Of a stretch of 64,000 nucleotides of DNA, positions 17,601 through 26,227 are shown in pieces. The stretch comes from Cellulosilyticum sp. I15G10I2. GTDB lineage: Bacteria > Bacillota > Clostridia > Lachnospirales > Cellulosilyticaceae. The notes beneath the pieces are model-generated. The model was not told the origin of the DNA, did no database searches, and saw only the letters and a list, made by a program, of their open reading frames with translations. Within the stretch, counting starts at the first letter, position 1. The number at the start of each line of letters is the position of its first letter. The DNA is taken from positions 355,227 to 419,226 of the forward strand of contig NZ_FMMP01000028.1 in assembly GCF_900095725.1 (NCBI RefSeq), written 5' to 3'. The translations under genes were made by a program, and so were the position numbers.

Positions 17601-18592
17601 AGACTAATCAGCTCATCTTCTTTATAATCTCTACTTGCCACTTGCCCTAGTATTTCCTGAAAACGCATAGGTGATATACCGGTTCCCGGCCGTTTGATAC
17701 ATAGATTCTTTTCATTAAATACCTCACCTTTTTTGATGGCCTTTTTAGATACAATGCTTTTTCTTACACACGCTCTATTTCTCATTTCACTTACTGTGGG
17801 TTCCTTAATGCCAGTTCCTAGTGCTTGTTCTATATTTCTAATACTTTTAACGAGCGACTTGAATGCTTTAGGTTCTAGGCTTGCCTTATGATCTGGCCCT
17901 GGCATGGTGCGGTCTAATGTAAAATGTTTTTCTATAATACATGCCCCTAGTGCTGCTGCCGCAATAGCTACTTCTATCCCTTGGGTATGATCTGAATAGC
18001 CTACCTCTAACTGAAAGTTTTGTTGCATTGTAAGCATGGCTCTTAAGTTCACTTCTTGCATAGGTGTGGGATATTGGGTAGTACAGTGAAGCAGCGTAAG
18101 CTTTTGGCCACTCAGTTTTAAAATATCTATTGCATCCTTTATTTCATCCAAATGAGACATGCCTGTTGAGAGAATAATCTCCTTTTTTAAATCCGCAATC
18201 TTTTTTAGATAAGGATAATTTGTTATTTCTCCTGATGGAATCTTAAATACATTCATTCCAAGTGTATTTAAGATCTCTATACTTTCTAGATCAAAAGGTG
18301 AACACATAAACGCTATCCCCATAAGCTTGCAATACTCTAAGAGCTCTTTATAGTCCTTTTCTTTTAGCTCTAATTTTTTCAGCATTTCAAACTGCAAAGT
18401 ACTTCCCTCTGTACTGGCTATCTGATAATCAGCTTTTTTAGCATCTTGGGTGACTAAACTTTGTGTTCTAAAAGCTTGAAACTTAACTGCATCCGCTCCG
18501 CATGCCGCCGCTTGCTCAATTAACTTTTTAGCGAGTTTTATATCACCGTTATGATTGACACCGGCCTCTGCTATAATCATGATCTTATTCAT
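17597..18592 (-). CDS. legI: N,N'-diacetyllegionaminate synthase (NeuB/LegI family)
   Basis: 331 aa from the ATG at 18592 (MNKIMIIAEAGVNHNGD), which has GGGAGG upstream; the longer frame from 18622 would run further into legH. TIM-barrel synthase motifs: DAVKFQAFRTQSL, FKIPSGEITNYPYL, ILSTGMS, GYSDHTQG, ACIIEKHFTLDR. The last ~60 residues are an antifreeze-like SAF domain (RKSIVSKKAIKKGEVF...). It condenses phosphoenolpyruvate with the 6-deoxy-mannose derivative. Confidence 0.9.
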   Translation of the reverse strand: MNKIMIIAEAGVNHNGDIKLAKKLIEQAAACGADAVKFQAFRTQSLVTQDAKKADYQIASTEGSTLQFEMLKKLELKEKDYKELLEYCKLMGIAFMCSPFDLESIEILNTLGMNVFKIPSGEITNYPYLKKIADLKKEIILSTGMSHLDEIKDAIDILKLSGQKLTLLHCTTQYPTPMQEVNLRAMLTMQQNFQLEVGYSDHTQGIEVAIAAAALGACIIEKHFTLDRTMPGPDHKASLEPKAFKSLVKSIRNIEQALGTGIKEPTVSEMRNRACVRKSIVSKKAIKKGEVFNEKNLCIKRPGTGISPMRFQEILGQVASRDYKEDELISL

Positions 18593-19232
18593 ACTGGCCC
18601 ACCTCCCTGCATGGGTTACCATATGCCAACTTATGATCCGAAATATCGTTTACTACGACACTGCCTGCTCCTATCAGCGTCTCTTTACCAACTGTAATAT
18701 TTTGTATAATTGTCGTATGTGTACCTATGTGGGTATGTTTTTTAATCCAAATCCCTCCGCTCAAAGTACATCCTGGTGCTATATGCACAAAGTCTTCAAT
18801 GAGACAATCGTGTTCAATGATACAGCCTGTATTGAATATACATCCACTCCCTATACGTACATTTGTATTGATAATTGTTCCTTTGCCGATAAAATTGCCT
18901 TCACCTAGGACTATATTGGGAGAGAGTATGGCACTCGCATCAATTATATTAGGTAAGTCATAGCCTATTTTTTTACACATGTCGTATAATTTTCTTCGTA
19001 GAACAACATCCCCTATACTGCCTATTGCTATAACAGCCTTTGTGATATACTTATTAAAATAGTTCTCAAGGTCACTGTTATCTCCTATTATTTTTATGCC
19101 ATTAACAAATGTGTTTTTCTTATCAGCAGTATCTATTATCCCTATAATTTCAAACAACTCCATCGTATTGATAGCATCAATGACGCTTCTTGCATGACCG
19201 CCTCCACCAACTATGATTATTTCTTCTTTCAT
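18585..19232 (-). CDS. legH: NeuD/LegH-type acyltransferase (left-handed beta helix)
   Basis: 215 aa. N-terminal Rossmann-like segment IIVGGGGHARSVIDAI followed by hexapeptide repeats (GEGNFIGKGTIINTNVRIG..., TLSGGIWIKKHTHIGTHTTI) characteristic of NeuD/PglD sugar N-acetyltransferases. In the legionaminate route LegH acetylates the 4-amino group made by LegC. It overlaps legI by 8 nt and ptmE by 4 nt. Confidence 0.87.
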   Translation of the reverse strand: MKEEIIIVGGGGHARSVIDAINTMELFEIIGIIDTADKKNTFVNGIKIIGDNSDLENYFNKYITKAVIAIGSIGDVVLRRKLYDMCKKIGYDLPNIIDASAILSPNIVLGEGNFIGKGTIINTNVRIGSGCIFNTGCIIEHDCLIEDFVHIAPGCTLSGGIWIKKHTHIGTHTTIIQNITVGKETLIGAGSVVVNDISDHKLAYGNPCREVGQYE

Positions 19233-20278
19233 AGTTTCAACCTTTCTACCATGTTTTGCATAGCTTTAAACTCTCCCATATCTAACCAAGCACTTTCCCT
19301 AATAGGATATGCTCCTATTGGCTCACTATTTACCAGACACTGATTAATCAGATCTGTCATATCAAAATAACTCTCTTTTGGAATATAACTTAGTAGCTCT
19401 GCCTCCAGTACATACATCCCAGTATTAACCAAAAGCTCATATTGGGGTTTTTCACGCAGTGTACTTATGGCGCCTTTCTCATTTAAAGTAAATACACCAT
19501 AAGGTATCTCATAATTTTTCAAAGCTGTAACAACTGTCATCTTATAGTGGTGTTTTTTATGATAATTTAAAAGCTGGGAGTAGTTGATATCAATTAATAT
19601 GTCGCAGTTACTGACAAAAAAAGTGCTTTGTATATTATTTTCAAATACAGATAAGCTCCCTGCCGTCCCTAGCGGACTATCTTCTTCTAAAAAGTTCAGT
19701 TGATAAGGCTGTTCACCATTAAAATATGCTTTTATCATATCTTTTTTATAGTTCATAATGAGATAAAAATCATTAAATCCAAATTCTAAAAACCTATTAA
19801 TGATTCTTTCTACTATAGGCGTATCCCCTATTGGAATAAGCGGCTTAGGAATAATCTTTGTATAGGGATGCAGCCTGGTGCCTTTTCCCCCTGCCATAAT
19901 CATAACGGGAATATCATTTGTGTTGTAATACTTAAATTGATTATCATATACTTCATTCCAAAATAGTATATCTACGACCTCACGACTATCATTTATAAGG
20001 GGGATTGCTTCAATACTGTGTGCCTTCATAAGTTCAATACACTTATCTTTCTCTTCCCTATTTAAAAAAACTGGTGAGGTATTCATAATCAAACTTACAC
20101 TCCGTTTAATATCGCCATTTTTAAGAATCCAGCGACGTATGTCTCCATCCGTAATAACACCTATTAACTTTTTGTCTTCCACTACAACGAGGAGCTTCTT
20201 AGCTGTTTGATCTAACCGCTCTATAGCTTGCCTAATCGTGATATCTTTAGTTACAAAAAATCTGCTGATAGCTTCCAT
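19229..20278 (-). CDS. ptmE: CBS-domain nucleotidyltransferase (PtmE-like, GDP-GlcN formation)
   Basis: 349 aa. Two CBS motifs in residues ~1-115 (KLIGVITDGDIRRWI, ...IEAIPLINDSREVVDIL) precede a sugar-phosphate nucleotidyltransferase domain with VMIMAGGKGTRLHPYTK and KPLIPIGDTPIVE. This architecture is that of Campylobacter PtmE, which makes GDP-glucosamine for legionaminic acid. Its presence suggests that the pathway here uses GDP-linked intermediates. Confidence 0.83.
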   Translation of the reverse strand: MEAISRFFVTKDITIRQAIERLDQTAKKLLVVVEDKKLIGVITDGDIRRWILKNGDIKRSVSLIMNTSPVFLNREEKDKCIELMKAHSIEAIPLINDSREVVDILFWNEVYDNQFKYYNTNDIPVMIMAGGKGTRLHPYTKIIPKPLIPIGDTPIVERIINRFLEFGFNDFYLIMNYKKDMIKAYFNGEQPYQLNFLEEDSPLGTAGSLSVFENNIQSTFFVSNCDILIDINYSQLLNYHKKHHYKMTVVTALKNYEIPYGVFTLNEKGAISTLREKPQYELLVNTGMYVLEAELLSYIPKESYFDMTDLINQCLVNSEPIGAYPIRESAWLDMGEFKAMQNMVERLKL

Positions 20279-20300
20279 GCTCCCCCTTCTCTCTATCTCT

Positions 20301-21449
20301 TTACAAGCTCCCCAGTATATGTGTTATAGACTCTATCTCTTCAGCTTTTAGATTGATACTGCATGGCAGATTTAAAACACGGCTTAGATAATAGGGGGCC
20401 TTTTCTATTTGATAAGCTTGATTTTTTAGGTACATCTTTTGTGTATGAATAAGCTGCCATATAGGCCTTGTTTCAATCTTATTTTCCTTAAGTTTTTGCA
20501 TCAGCCTATCTCTTTCAAATCGCTCCGCTTGAAGATATAAAGCATAAAACCAATGATTGTTTCTAGCTTTTGGGTTAAAGGCTAAAAGACTTAACCCTGA
20601 AGCCACGTTTATTTTACTTTTATAATGATTATAATTTTTAATCTTAACTGCTATAAATGCCTCTAATTGCTCTAATTGTGCAACCCCTAAAGCGGCTTGC
20701 AAATTAGTCATTCTGTAATTATAACCTATCTCATTATGCTGGTAATAAAGGGGATCATCCTTTGCCTGGGCAGATAAATACCTTGCTTTTTCTACCATCA
20801 AAGGATCTTTGGCTACGAGCATCCCACCTCCCCCTGTTGTAATCATTTTATTGCCATTAAAGGAGTAGGCTCCGAAATCTCCTATGGTCCCTGCAAATCT
20901 GCCTTTGTACAGGCCTTCAGTAAAGTAGGTTCCTAAGGCTTCTGTTGCATCTTCTACAAGTTTTATCTGATAGGTCTTAGCAAGCTGGTGTATTGTTTCT
21001 AGATTCGCCATATTCCCAAATATATGCACTACAATTAACGCCTTAATCCTGCGGCCCGTATGTCTATTGATTAAGCCCTGAGTTGTCAGCTTGCACTCGT
21101 TTTGCAAAAAACAGGCCAATTTATCACAGTCTATATTTAAAGTATCGTCACAGTCCATAAATACTGGCTCGGCACCTAAATATTTAACGGGATTAACAGT
21201 TGCTATAAAAGTGAGTGTCGGGACGATGACCTCATCATCTTTTTCTACCCCACAAAGTTTTAATGCAAGATGTATGGCTGCTGTACCACTTTGACAAGCT
21301 GACGTCTGGTCTACCTTTAGATATTTTTTCATCTCTTCTTCAAATCGAGTCACATAGTTCCCTGAGGTGGATACCCATTCACTTTGCAGAGCATCTACTA
21401 CATACTTTATTTCATTGCCTTTTAACTGAGGAACAGATAGGGGTATCAT
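20301..21449 (-). CDS. legC: LegC-family PLP aminotransferase
   Basis: 382 aa DegT/DnrJ/EryC1 (AHBA-synthase) fold. Features: QSGTAAIHLALKLCGV, the VVHIFGNMANLETI segment, VEDATEALGT and the PLP lysine in SFNGNKMITTGGGGML (K in FNGNK). It aminates the 4-keto sugar made by LegB. In keeping with LegC rather than PseC, legB sits directly upstream. Confidence 0.87.
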   Translation of the reverse strand: MIPLSVPQLKGNEIKYVVDALQSEWVSTSGNYVTRFEEEMKKYLKVDQTSACQSGTAAIHLALKLCGVEKDDEVIVPTLTFIATVNPVKYLGAEPVFMDCDDTLNIDCDKLACFLQNECKLTTQGLINRHTGRRIKALIVVHIFGNMANLETIHQLAKTYQIKLVEDATEALGTYFTEGLYKGRFAGTIGDFGAYSFNGNKMITTGGGGMLVAKDPLMVEKARYLSAQAKDDPLYYQHNEIGYNYRMTNLQAALGVAQLEQLEAFIAVKIKNYNHYKSKINVASGLSLLAFNPKARNNHWFYALYLQAERFERDRLMQKLKENKIETRPIWQLIHTQKMYLKNQAYQIEKAPYYLSRVLNLPCSINLKAEEIESITHILGSL

Positions 21450-21463
21450 AGTTTCCTCCCTTA

Positions 21464-22444
21464 TTAGATATTATAAATATCTGACTTATATTTGGTTAAA
21501 TTTTGACCCATCCACTGAATAGTCTCTTTAAGTCCAGCTTCAATGGAATACTCAGGCCTCCAAGAGGTCAGTTCTTTTATCTTTTTATTAGAACCTAATA
21601 ATCTATTTACTTCACTCTTTTCGGGTCTTAATCTTTGATCGTCACATATTATTTTGGCATGAGGATTAATTTGATTAATAAGTTCATTGGCTAAGCACCC
21701 TATAGAGATCTCTTTTTCGGTTGCAATGTTTATTTCTTCCCCTATGGTTTTCTCACTTTTGGCTATCTCCATAAAACCATTTACTGTATCTTTAACATAA
21801 TTAAAATCCCTGGTGGGTGTCAGCATACCTAGTTTAATTTCTTTTTCCCCTGATAATAATTGTGTGATAATCGTAGGGATAACTGCCCTTAATGACTGTC
21901 TGGGACCGTAGGTATTAAAGGGTCTTACAATAGTTACAGGCAGCGCAAAACTTTTATAGAAAGATTCGGCTAACCTGTCTGCACCTATTTTGGTTGCTGA
22001 ATAAGGGGACTGCCCTTGAAATGGGTGGGCTTCATCAATAGGCACATATCTTGCACTGCCATAAACTTCCGATGTAGATGTGATTAATATGCGATTTGTC
22101 TCCAGCACTCTGGCTGCCTGCAGTACATTAAGGGTTCCTTTGATATTCGTATCCACATAAGCATCTGGTGAATGATAGCTAAAAGGTATGGCTATAAGGG
22201 CTGCCAGATGATAAACCTCTTCTATATGCTCCATGGCTTTTCTAACACCATTTGGATCTCTGATATCTCCGCTAAACACTTCGATTTGATCTCGCACAGG
22301 CTTAGGTAATGTATCAAGCCACCCCCAAGAATTAAATGAATTATAATAGACAAAAGCCCTGACACAATAGCCTTCTTCTAATAGTCCTTCTACTAAATGA
22401 CTTCCTATAAAGCCATCCGCTCCTGTTACTAACACTTTTTTCAT
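21464..22444 (-). CDS. legB: NAD-dependent sugar 4,6-dehydratase LegB
   Basis: 326 aa short-chain dehydrogenase/epimerase. The start is taken as the ATG at 22444 because AAGGAGG abuts the first ATG (22450) and is 6 nt from the second. NAD motif GADGFIGSHL, catalytic Ser-Thr region ITSTSEVYG, and Y-x3-K in SPYSATKIGADRL. It opens the legionaminate pathway by dehydrating the nucleotide-GlcNAc, and is the first gene of the operon downstream of the 22.5 kb terminator. Confidence 0.88.
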   Translation of the reverse strand: MKKVLVTGADGFIGSHLVEGLLEEGYCVRAFVYYNSFNSWGWLDTLPKPVRDQIEVFSGDIRDPNGVRKAMEHIEEVYHLAALIAIPFSYHSPDAYVDTNIKGTLNVLQAARVLETNRILITSTSEVYGSARYVPIDEAHPFQGQSPYSATKIGADRLAESFYKSFALPVTIVRPFNTYGPRQSLRAVIPTIITQLLSGEKEIKLGMLTPTRDFNYVKDTVNGFMEIAKSEKTIGEEINIATEKEISIGCLANELINQINPHAKIICDDQRLRPEKSEVNRLLGSNKKIKELTSWRPEYSIEAGLKETIQWMGQNLTKYKSDIYNI

Positions 22445-22491
22445 ATACATCCTCCTTTATTTCTTTTAAGTCCTAAGAGGATAGCTCCTGT

Positions 22492-22551
22492 TATTTGTCT
22501 ATGATAAAAAAAGAAACTGTCATCAGTTTCTTTTTTTATCATAGACAAATA
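22492..22551. terminator. Perfect 28-bp palindrome acting as bidirectional terminator
   Basis: Arms 22492-22519 and 22524-22551 are perfectly complementary around a 4-nt loop; the inner part is GAAACTG with A7/T7 tracts, i.e. a classic symmetric terminator. The stop codon of the 22539-22841 gene lies inside the right arm. Confidence 0.85.
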
Positions 22552-22841
22552 GTCATATTAGAAGTATGCCTGCCATTATCATTGTAATGGGTATCAAAAA
22601 CTTTTATTTTATAGTATTTATTTCTATCCCCAATAAGAAAACAGAACTCCCCATGTCTATTTGTCGTTGTATACGTAGAATAGATAACCTCATGTTCCAC
22701 ATTAAATGCGCACGAAGGTTTCATTAAAAGTATTTGCTCTAAAATAACTATCGCATTTTTTACAGGTTCCAGGTCTTCATAACACACACAGCCTTTAATG
22801 AATACTTCATCTGTATAAGTGGTATTTTTATTTCTTCTCAT
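22539..22841 (-). CDS. Small beta-sandwich (CarboxypepD_reg-like) protein 5
   Basis: 100 aa from the ATG at 22841, which has AAAGGAAG 6 nt upstream. Pattern: VFIKGCVCYEDLEPVKNAIV, an ILEQI segment, then YTTTNRHGEFCFLIGDRNKYYKIKVFDTHY. This matches the strand layout of carboxypeptidase-regulatory/Cna-B-like domains seen in four other proteins of the locus. No signal peptide or membrane segment. Divergent member: the linker is longer and four cysteines are present. Function unknown; a structural or glycosylated protein is inferred. Confidence 0.7.
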   Translation of the reverse strand: MRRNKNTTYTDEVFIKGCVCYEDLEPVKNAIVILEQILLMKPSCAFNVEHEVIYSTYTTTNRHGEFCFLIGDRNKYYKIKVFDTHYNDNGRHTSNMTICL

Positions 22842-22863
22842 TATAATCTTCCTTTGCACTTAG

Positions 22864-23175
22864 TCACTCTACCTTCATTATAGGTTCATAAATGTCCAGT
22901 CTATAATTGATCGTATCATCCCTTACTACTAAGAGAGCAAACTTACCCTCTTGATTGCTTAGAGTATAACCTAACTCCTTCTCTTTGGGCACTTGATGAG
23001 TATGGCTTATTTGTCTAATCACCACAACTGCTCCCGAAATAGGTTCACATTGTGCATCTAATACACACCCTGTTATGAGCACATCATTATCTCTTTGCAA
23101 TATAATATTTTTTTGCAATGTGGTACAATTTCTTAATTCTCTTGGTGTGATAAGAATTTCTGCATAAGCTTTCAA
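22864..23175 (-). CDS. Small beta-sandwich (CarboxypepD_reg-like) protein 4
   Basis: 103 aa, probably starting at the TTG at 23175 (MKAYAEILITPREL): AGGAGG lies 7 nt upstream, inside the longer frame. Core: VLITGCVLDAQCEPISGAVV, VIRQIS..., LGYTLSNQEGKFALLVV, then YRLDIYEP. The same 'G.V.d....P..gA.V...qi....LGy..t...G.y......Y...iY.P' pattern occurs in its neighbours. Lacks a secretion signal. Confidence 0.75.
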   Translation of the reverse strand: MKAYAEILITPRELRNCTTLQKNIILQRDNDVLITGCVLDAQCEPISGAVVVIRQISHTHQVPKEKELGYTLSNQEGKFALLVVRDDTINYRLDIYEPIMKVE

Positions 23176-23193
23176 AATTATCCCTCCTATCAT

Positions 23194-23499
23194 TTAAGAT
23201 AAAGGCGCATATACAGCCATTTCGTATTTCATACAAGCTAGTGCCGAAATAGCAAATACATATTCCCCATTCTCATCTGTAGAGCAATAACCTAATATTT
23301 TTCTTTTATTATTATCATCAGCTCTTATCTGAGTAATTTGAACAACTGCCCCAATACTCGGCTGTTGACTGTGATCATATACTGTTCCTCGTATGATTTG
23401 AAAACGATGAGTTCTTAATATCACATTAACGTTATATTGCCTATTTCTTCTCAGCTTTGATCCACATAGTATAATCGATGCTTGACTTCGCCCTTTCAT
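23194..23499 (-). CDS. Small beta-sandwich (CarboxypepD_reg-like) protein 3
   Basis: 101 aa from the ATG at 23499 (MKGRSQASIILCG); a GTG at 23508 that overlaps the previous stop codon is the alternative. Core: IIRGTVYDHSQQPSIGAVVQ, ILGYCSTDENGEYVFAIS and a C-terminal YEMAVYAP. A basic N-terminal extension (RRNRQYNVNVILRTHR) differs from its paralogues. Cytosolic by sequence. Confidence 0.75.
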   Translation of the reverse strand: MKGRSQASIILCGSKLRRNRQYNVNVILRTHRFQIIRGTVYDHSQQPSIGAVVQITQIRADDNNKRKILGYCSTDENGEYVFAISALACMKYEMAVYAPLS

Positions 23500-23507
23500 A
23501 GACTTCA

Positions 23508-23690
23508 CTACTGTTCTTCTTGAAGCTTCTCTGTAGTATTAGAATCTTGGGTATATATAGTTACACTTATTTCTTGGGCATTATCTGCAGCATCAGCGGA
23601 AATAATTTGCCCGTGTTGTTCTTTACCATTAATTACTAATTTTTTAATTTTAACCTCTTGATAGGTTTTTCCATCAATTTCTATGCCCAT
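23508..23690 (-). CDS. Small hypothetical protein of the glycosylation locus
   Basis: 60 aa from the ATG at 23690 (MGIEIDGKTYQEVKIKKLVI), with GAGGAG 9 nt upstream. Acidic, Thr/Gln-rich C-terminus. It sits between the Maf gene and the small beta-sandwich genes with short gaps, so it is co-transcribed. I do not recognise a family. Confidence 0.6.
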   Translation of the reverse strand: MGIEIDGKTYQEVKIKKLVINGKEQHGQIISADAADNAQEISVTIYTQDSNTTEKLQEEQ

Positions 23691-23731
23691 AAAATCGCAT
23701 CTCCTCATCTTATACCTTATTTCAATATATG

Positions 23732-25450
23732 CTACTTATAAAATTCCGTTACTGTTTCGCACCCTATGTGTTTTACTTCTTCTAACATCTCTTGCATCGC
23801 TTGAAAATAAGCCTTAAAAGCTTGTGCCTGATGCTGCAAATCTGAAGTGAGTCTGTCATAGTCTTTAGCAAACATATTAAATGCATTCTGTTTAATATCA
23901 TACTTAAATTTACTAAAATAGCCTCCTAAATAATGACTTTCTGCAGCATTTTCAAACTCATTGACAAGCTTTAGAATATATAATATTCTTTGTAAATCGA
24001 TATCTTTTTCCTCGACATCAATTAAAGACTTCTCACTATTTTCTAAGATGATTGTATTGCATAATTCTAATCCCTGGCCAGCTTTTTCCAAACATTCATC
24101 AATATACCTAAGTATCGTATCTGCCGCCGCTTTACTCTCTATAACGATATCTTTATAAGGAGTCAAAGTTTTTTTTGATGCGTAAGGTATACTGCTTTTA
24201 AATATCTCTGAGAGTTCTTTATGCGCTGCCCCCTCAATTTTTGCCCCATAGGAACAGTTAATAAACGCTACATCAGTTTTTGACTGATAAAGTGCTATAT
24301 AATCCTCTAATTTCTTTCTAAAGTGATTAAGCGTTAAGGTCGTTTTGACCTGATTCCCAAATACATCTTCAACTGTTATTTGAGATTCATACTTAAGTGT
24401 TTTGTCACGTTCATAAGTTGCTGTATCTGAATGATGCTTATCATAGGTATAAGCAAGATCTTGCCCTACTAACACTATAGGGGAACATCCCAGCATATTT
24501 GCCATATCAATACAAGTATGTGCTACTGAGCCTCCTAAATAAGCTCCCTTTAAATGCCTAAATGCTTTTATTACTTTAGGCAACAAAGAAGCTATATATA
24601 TTTTTTCGCCTTGGTAATCCTTTACTAAATACCTATTGCTATACTCATAAAAAACCAGTGGTACATCTAAATCTAAATGCTCTTTCATCATATCATAGTT
24701 AGCATCTATGGGATCTATTGATAAAATCATATCTGGCTTTATATCGTTTTGGATAAGTGCCCGTACTGTTCTGCTTCCTGCAATAATAAAGTAGTCTTTC
24801 AGTCTGTTTTTATGAGCAGCCATAACTTGAATATGCTTATCTAGTGAAGGTCCAGCTGATACAATAATAGCTGGCACATTTTTATTGGTAAATAGATAAT
24901 GGTGAATAGGTGTGGCCTTATTTAATATTTTTAGATTAGCAAGCATATTTTGAATAAATACTTCTCTAAATCTATTGGCTAAAACAAGTTGTGAAGATGC
25001 ATTAATATAAGCCCAATCCAAAGTCTCTACTAAGTGATCATATTCTTCTTTGTAGATCTTGGCATAGTTTCCAAATGCATGGAAATATAAATTATTAAAA
25101 TTAACACTATTAATATGTTTATCAAAAAAATTTTTCAACTGGTCTTTTTCATAAAAAACAAGTTGAATCTGTTCAGCTATACGCGGGTTATATTGCTCAA
25201 AAACTTCTGCACTAGGTTCAAAAATCACGACTTTATTCTTACTGCATAATAGACGAGATAAGGCGCCTAGATAGCCTCCTGTATCTATGCCAAATATAAA
25301 AATGATTGAATCATATTTGATATCATCTAAAGTCCCCAGTAAATCATCTATATCTTTTTGATAGGTTTTACGATGAGCTAACTCATGACTCTTACTCCCT
25401 TTTTTTATACGATATACGTTATATCCATCTGCTGTCTTATACTTTTTCAT
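23732..25450 (-). CDS. Maf/DUF115 glycosyltransferase (nonulosonic-acid transferase candidate)
   Basis: 572 aa. The N-terminal ~170 residues (YDSIIFIFGIDTGGYLGALSRLL) and the central DUF115/MptE-like domain with PAIIVSAGPSLDKHI, FIIAGSRTVRALIQNDIKPDMILSIDP (split here), GSVAHTCIDMA and IVLVGQDLAYT are diagnostic of motility-associated-factor proteins. Maf enzymes transfer pseudaminic, legionaminic or sialic acid to flagellin Ser/Thr in the cytosol. Here no flagellin is nearby; the neighbours are five ~100-aa beta-sandwich proteins and a full legionaminate pathway, so those small proteins are candidate acceptors. Confidence 0.85.
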   Translation of the reverse strand: MKKYKTADGYNVYRIKKGSKSHELAHRKTYQKDIDDLLGTLDDIKYDSIIFIFGIDTGGYLGALSRLLCSKNKVVIFEPSAEVFEQYNPRIAEQIQLVFYEKDQLKNFFDKHINSVNFNNLYFHAFGNYAKIYKEEYDHLVETLDWAYINASSQLVLANRFREVFIQNMLANLKILNKATPIHHYLFTNKNVPAIIVSAGPSLDKHIQVMAAHKNRLKDYFIIAGSRTVRALIQNDIKPDMILSIDPIDANYDMMKEHLDLDVPLVFYEYSNRYLVKDYQGEKIYIASLLPKVIKAFRHLKGAYLGGSVAHTCIDMANMLGCSPIVLVGQDLAYTYDKHHSDTATYERDKTLKYESQITVEDVFGNQVKTTLTLNHFRKKLEDYIALYQSKTDVAFINCSYGAKIEGAAHKELSEIFKSSIPYASKKTLTPYKDIVIESKAAADTILRYIDECLEKAGQGLELCNTIILENSEKSLIDVEEKDIDLQRILYILKLVNEFENAAESHYLGGYFSKFKYDIKQNAFNMFAKDYDRLTSDLQHQAQAFKAYFQAMQEMLEEVKHIGCETVTEFYK

Positions 25451-25484
25451 AATGCCTCCTTGTCACAATGACATCGATGTGATT

Positions 25485-25793
25485 TTAAGGATAAATAGCT
25501 GAGTAGGCTATTAATTTATAACTATATCCACTACAAGCTCTAGGTAAAGATATGCCATATGAACCATCCTGCATCGTAAAGGTCACCCCTAGCCGCTTTT
25601 CTACTGGCGGATGTATCGTTCTATTTATTTGCAATACTTCTACCGCCACGTCAGGTAAGGGCTCTCCATTTGGACTATACACAATACCTTTAAGTAAAAT
25701 ATATTTCTTGGCTGGTAAAACCATATCTACAGTCATGATTTCACAACAAATAATCCGGCTTCCTGAAATGACGATTTTAGGTGCCATATACAT
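25485..25793 (-). CDS. Small beta-sandwich (CarboxypepD_reg-like) protein 2
   Basis: 102 aa (or 100 aa from the ATG at 25787, MAPKIVISG). Core: YILLKGIVYSPNGEPLPDVA, VEVLQINR, LGVTFTMQDGSYGISLPRA and YKLIAYSAIYP. It is the clearest carboxypeptidase-regulatory-like domain of the set. No signal peptide. It lies 34 bases upstream of the Maf gene. Confidence 0.78.
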   Translation of the reverse strand: MYMAPKIVISGSRIICCEIMTVDMVLPAKKYILLKGIVYSPNGEPLPDVAVEVLQINRTIHPPVEKRLGVTFTMQDGSYGISLPRACSGYSYKLIAYSAIYP

Positions 25794-25831
25794 ATCCCCC
25801 CCTTCTTAGCAAATAATGGCTTAATAAAGCC

Positions 25832-25872
25832 AAAAAAACTTATCTTATATGCTATTCATATAAGATAAGTAA
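25832..25872 (-). terminator. Terminator after small beta-sandwich gene 1
   Basis: Perfect 14-bp stem (25838-25851 with 25859-25872 after allowing for the loop at 25852-25856), 5-nt loop, T7 on the minus strand. It separates gene 1 from the rest of the cluster. Confidence 0.85.
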
Positions 25873-25894
25873 ACACTCCTAAAAATTCTAAAGA

Positions 25895-26182
25895 CTAATT
25901 GTCATAGAATTTTATGGTAAGTGCTACATTGGCTTTGCACGTTATACCATATATCCCTTCTGCATCAGTAAAGGTCATACGTGTAGCTGGTCCTGTAGTA
26001 GGTGCTGTACTTTCCCATACTTGGACAGCGCCGCTTGCCAGTGGCGATTCTGATAAATCCAGAGCTGTTCCTTTGAGTAAAAATAATCCCCAAGTACTTG
26101 CAGTAACATTTTGATCTACTACTGTTCCTGATACTGCTGATGCTGATGGTATTACTTTTCCTTTTGGACTGTAATTAGGCAT
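25895..26182 (-). CDS. Small beta-sandwich (CarboxypepD_reg-like) protein 1
   Basis: 95 aa. N-terminal Ser/Thr/Val-rich segment (MPNYSPKGKVIPSASAVSGT) followed by LFLLKGTALDLSESPLASGA, VQVWEST, MTFTDAEGIYGITCKANVAL and a terminal IKFYDN. Good RBS (AAAGGGAGG). It has its own promoter region and a strong terminator, so it can be made in excess over the downstream operon, as expected of a structural component. Unlike its paralogues it contains many Ser/Thr residues. Confidence 0.75.
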   Translation of the reverse strand: MPNYSPKGKVIPSASAVSGTVVDQNVTASTWGLFLLKGTALDLSESPLASGAVQVWESTAPTTGPATRMTFTDAEGIYGITCKANVALTIKFYDN

Positions 26183-26227
26183 ATATATTACCTCCCTTTA
26201 ACTTTAGATAAACTCTAACTCTCATAG

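Noticed and set aside
15744..18592. Sialic acid (Neu5Ac) rather than legionaminic acid pathway
   Set aside because: The last three enzymes alone fit either, but adjacent LegB, LegC and PtmE-like genes supply the 6-deoxy diamino sugar of legionaminate; Neu5Ac would not need them.
18555..18963. Plus-strand ORFs antisense to legH and legI
   Set aside because: Out-of-frame shadows of well-supported minus-strand genes with conserved motifs.
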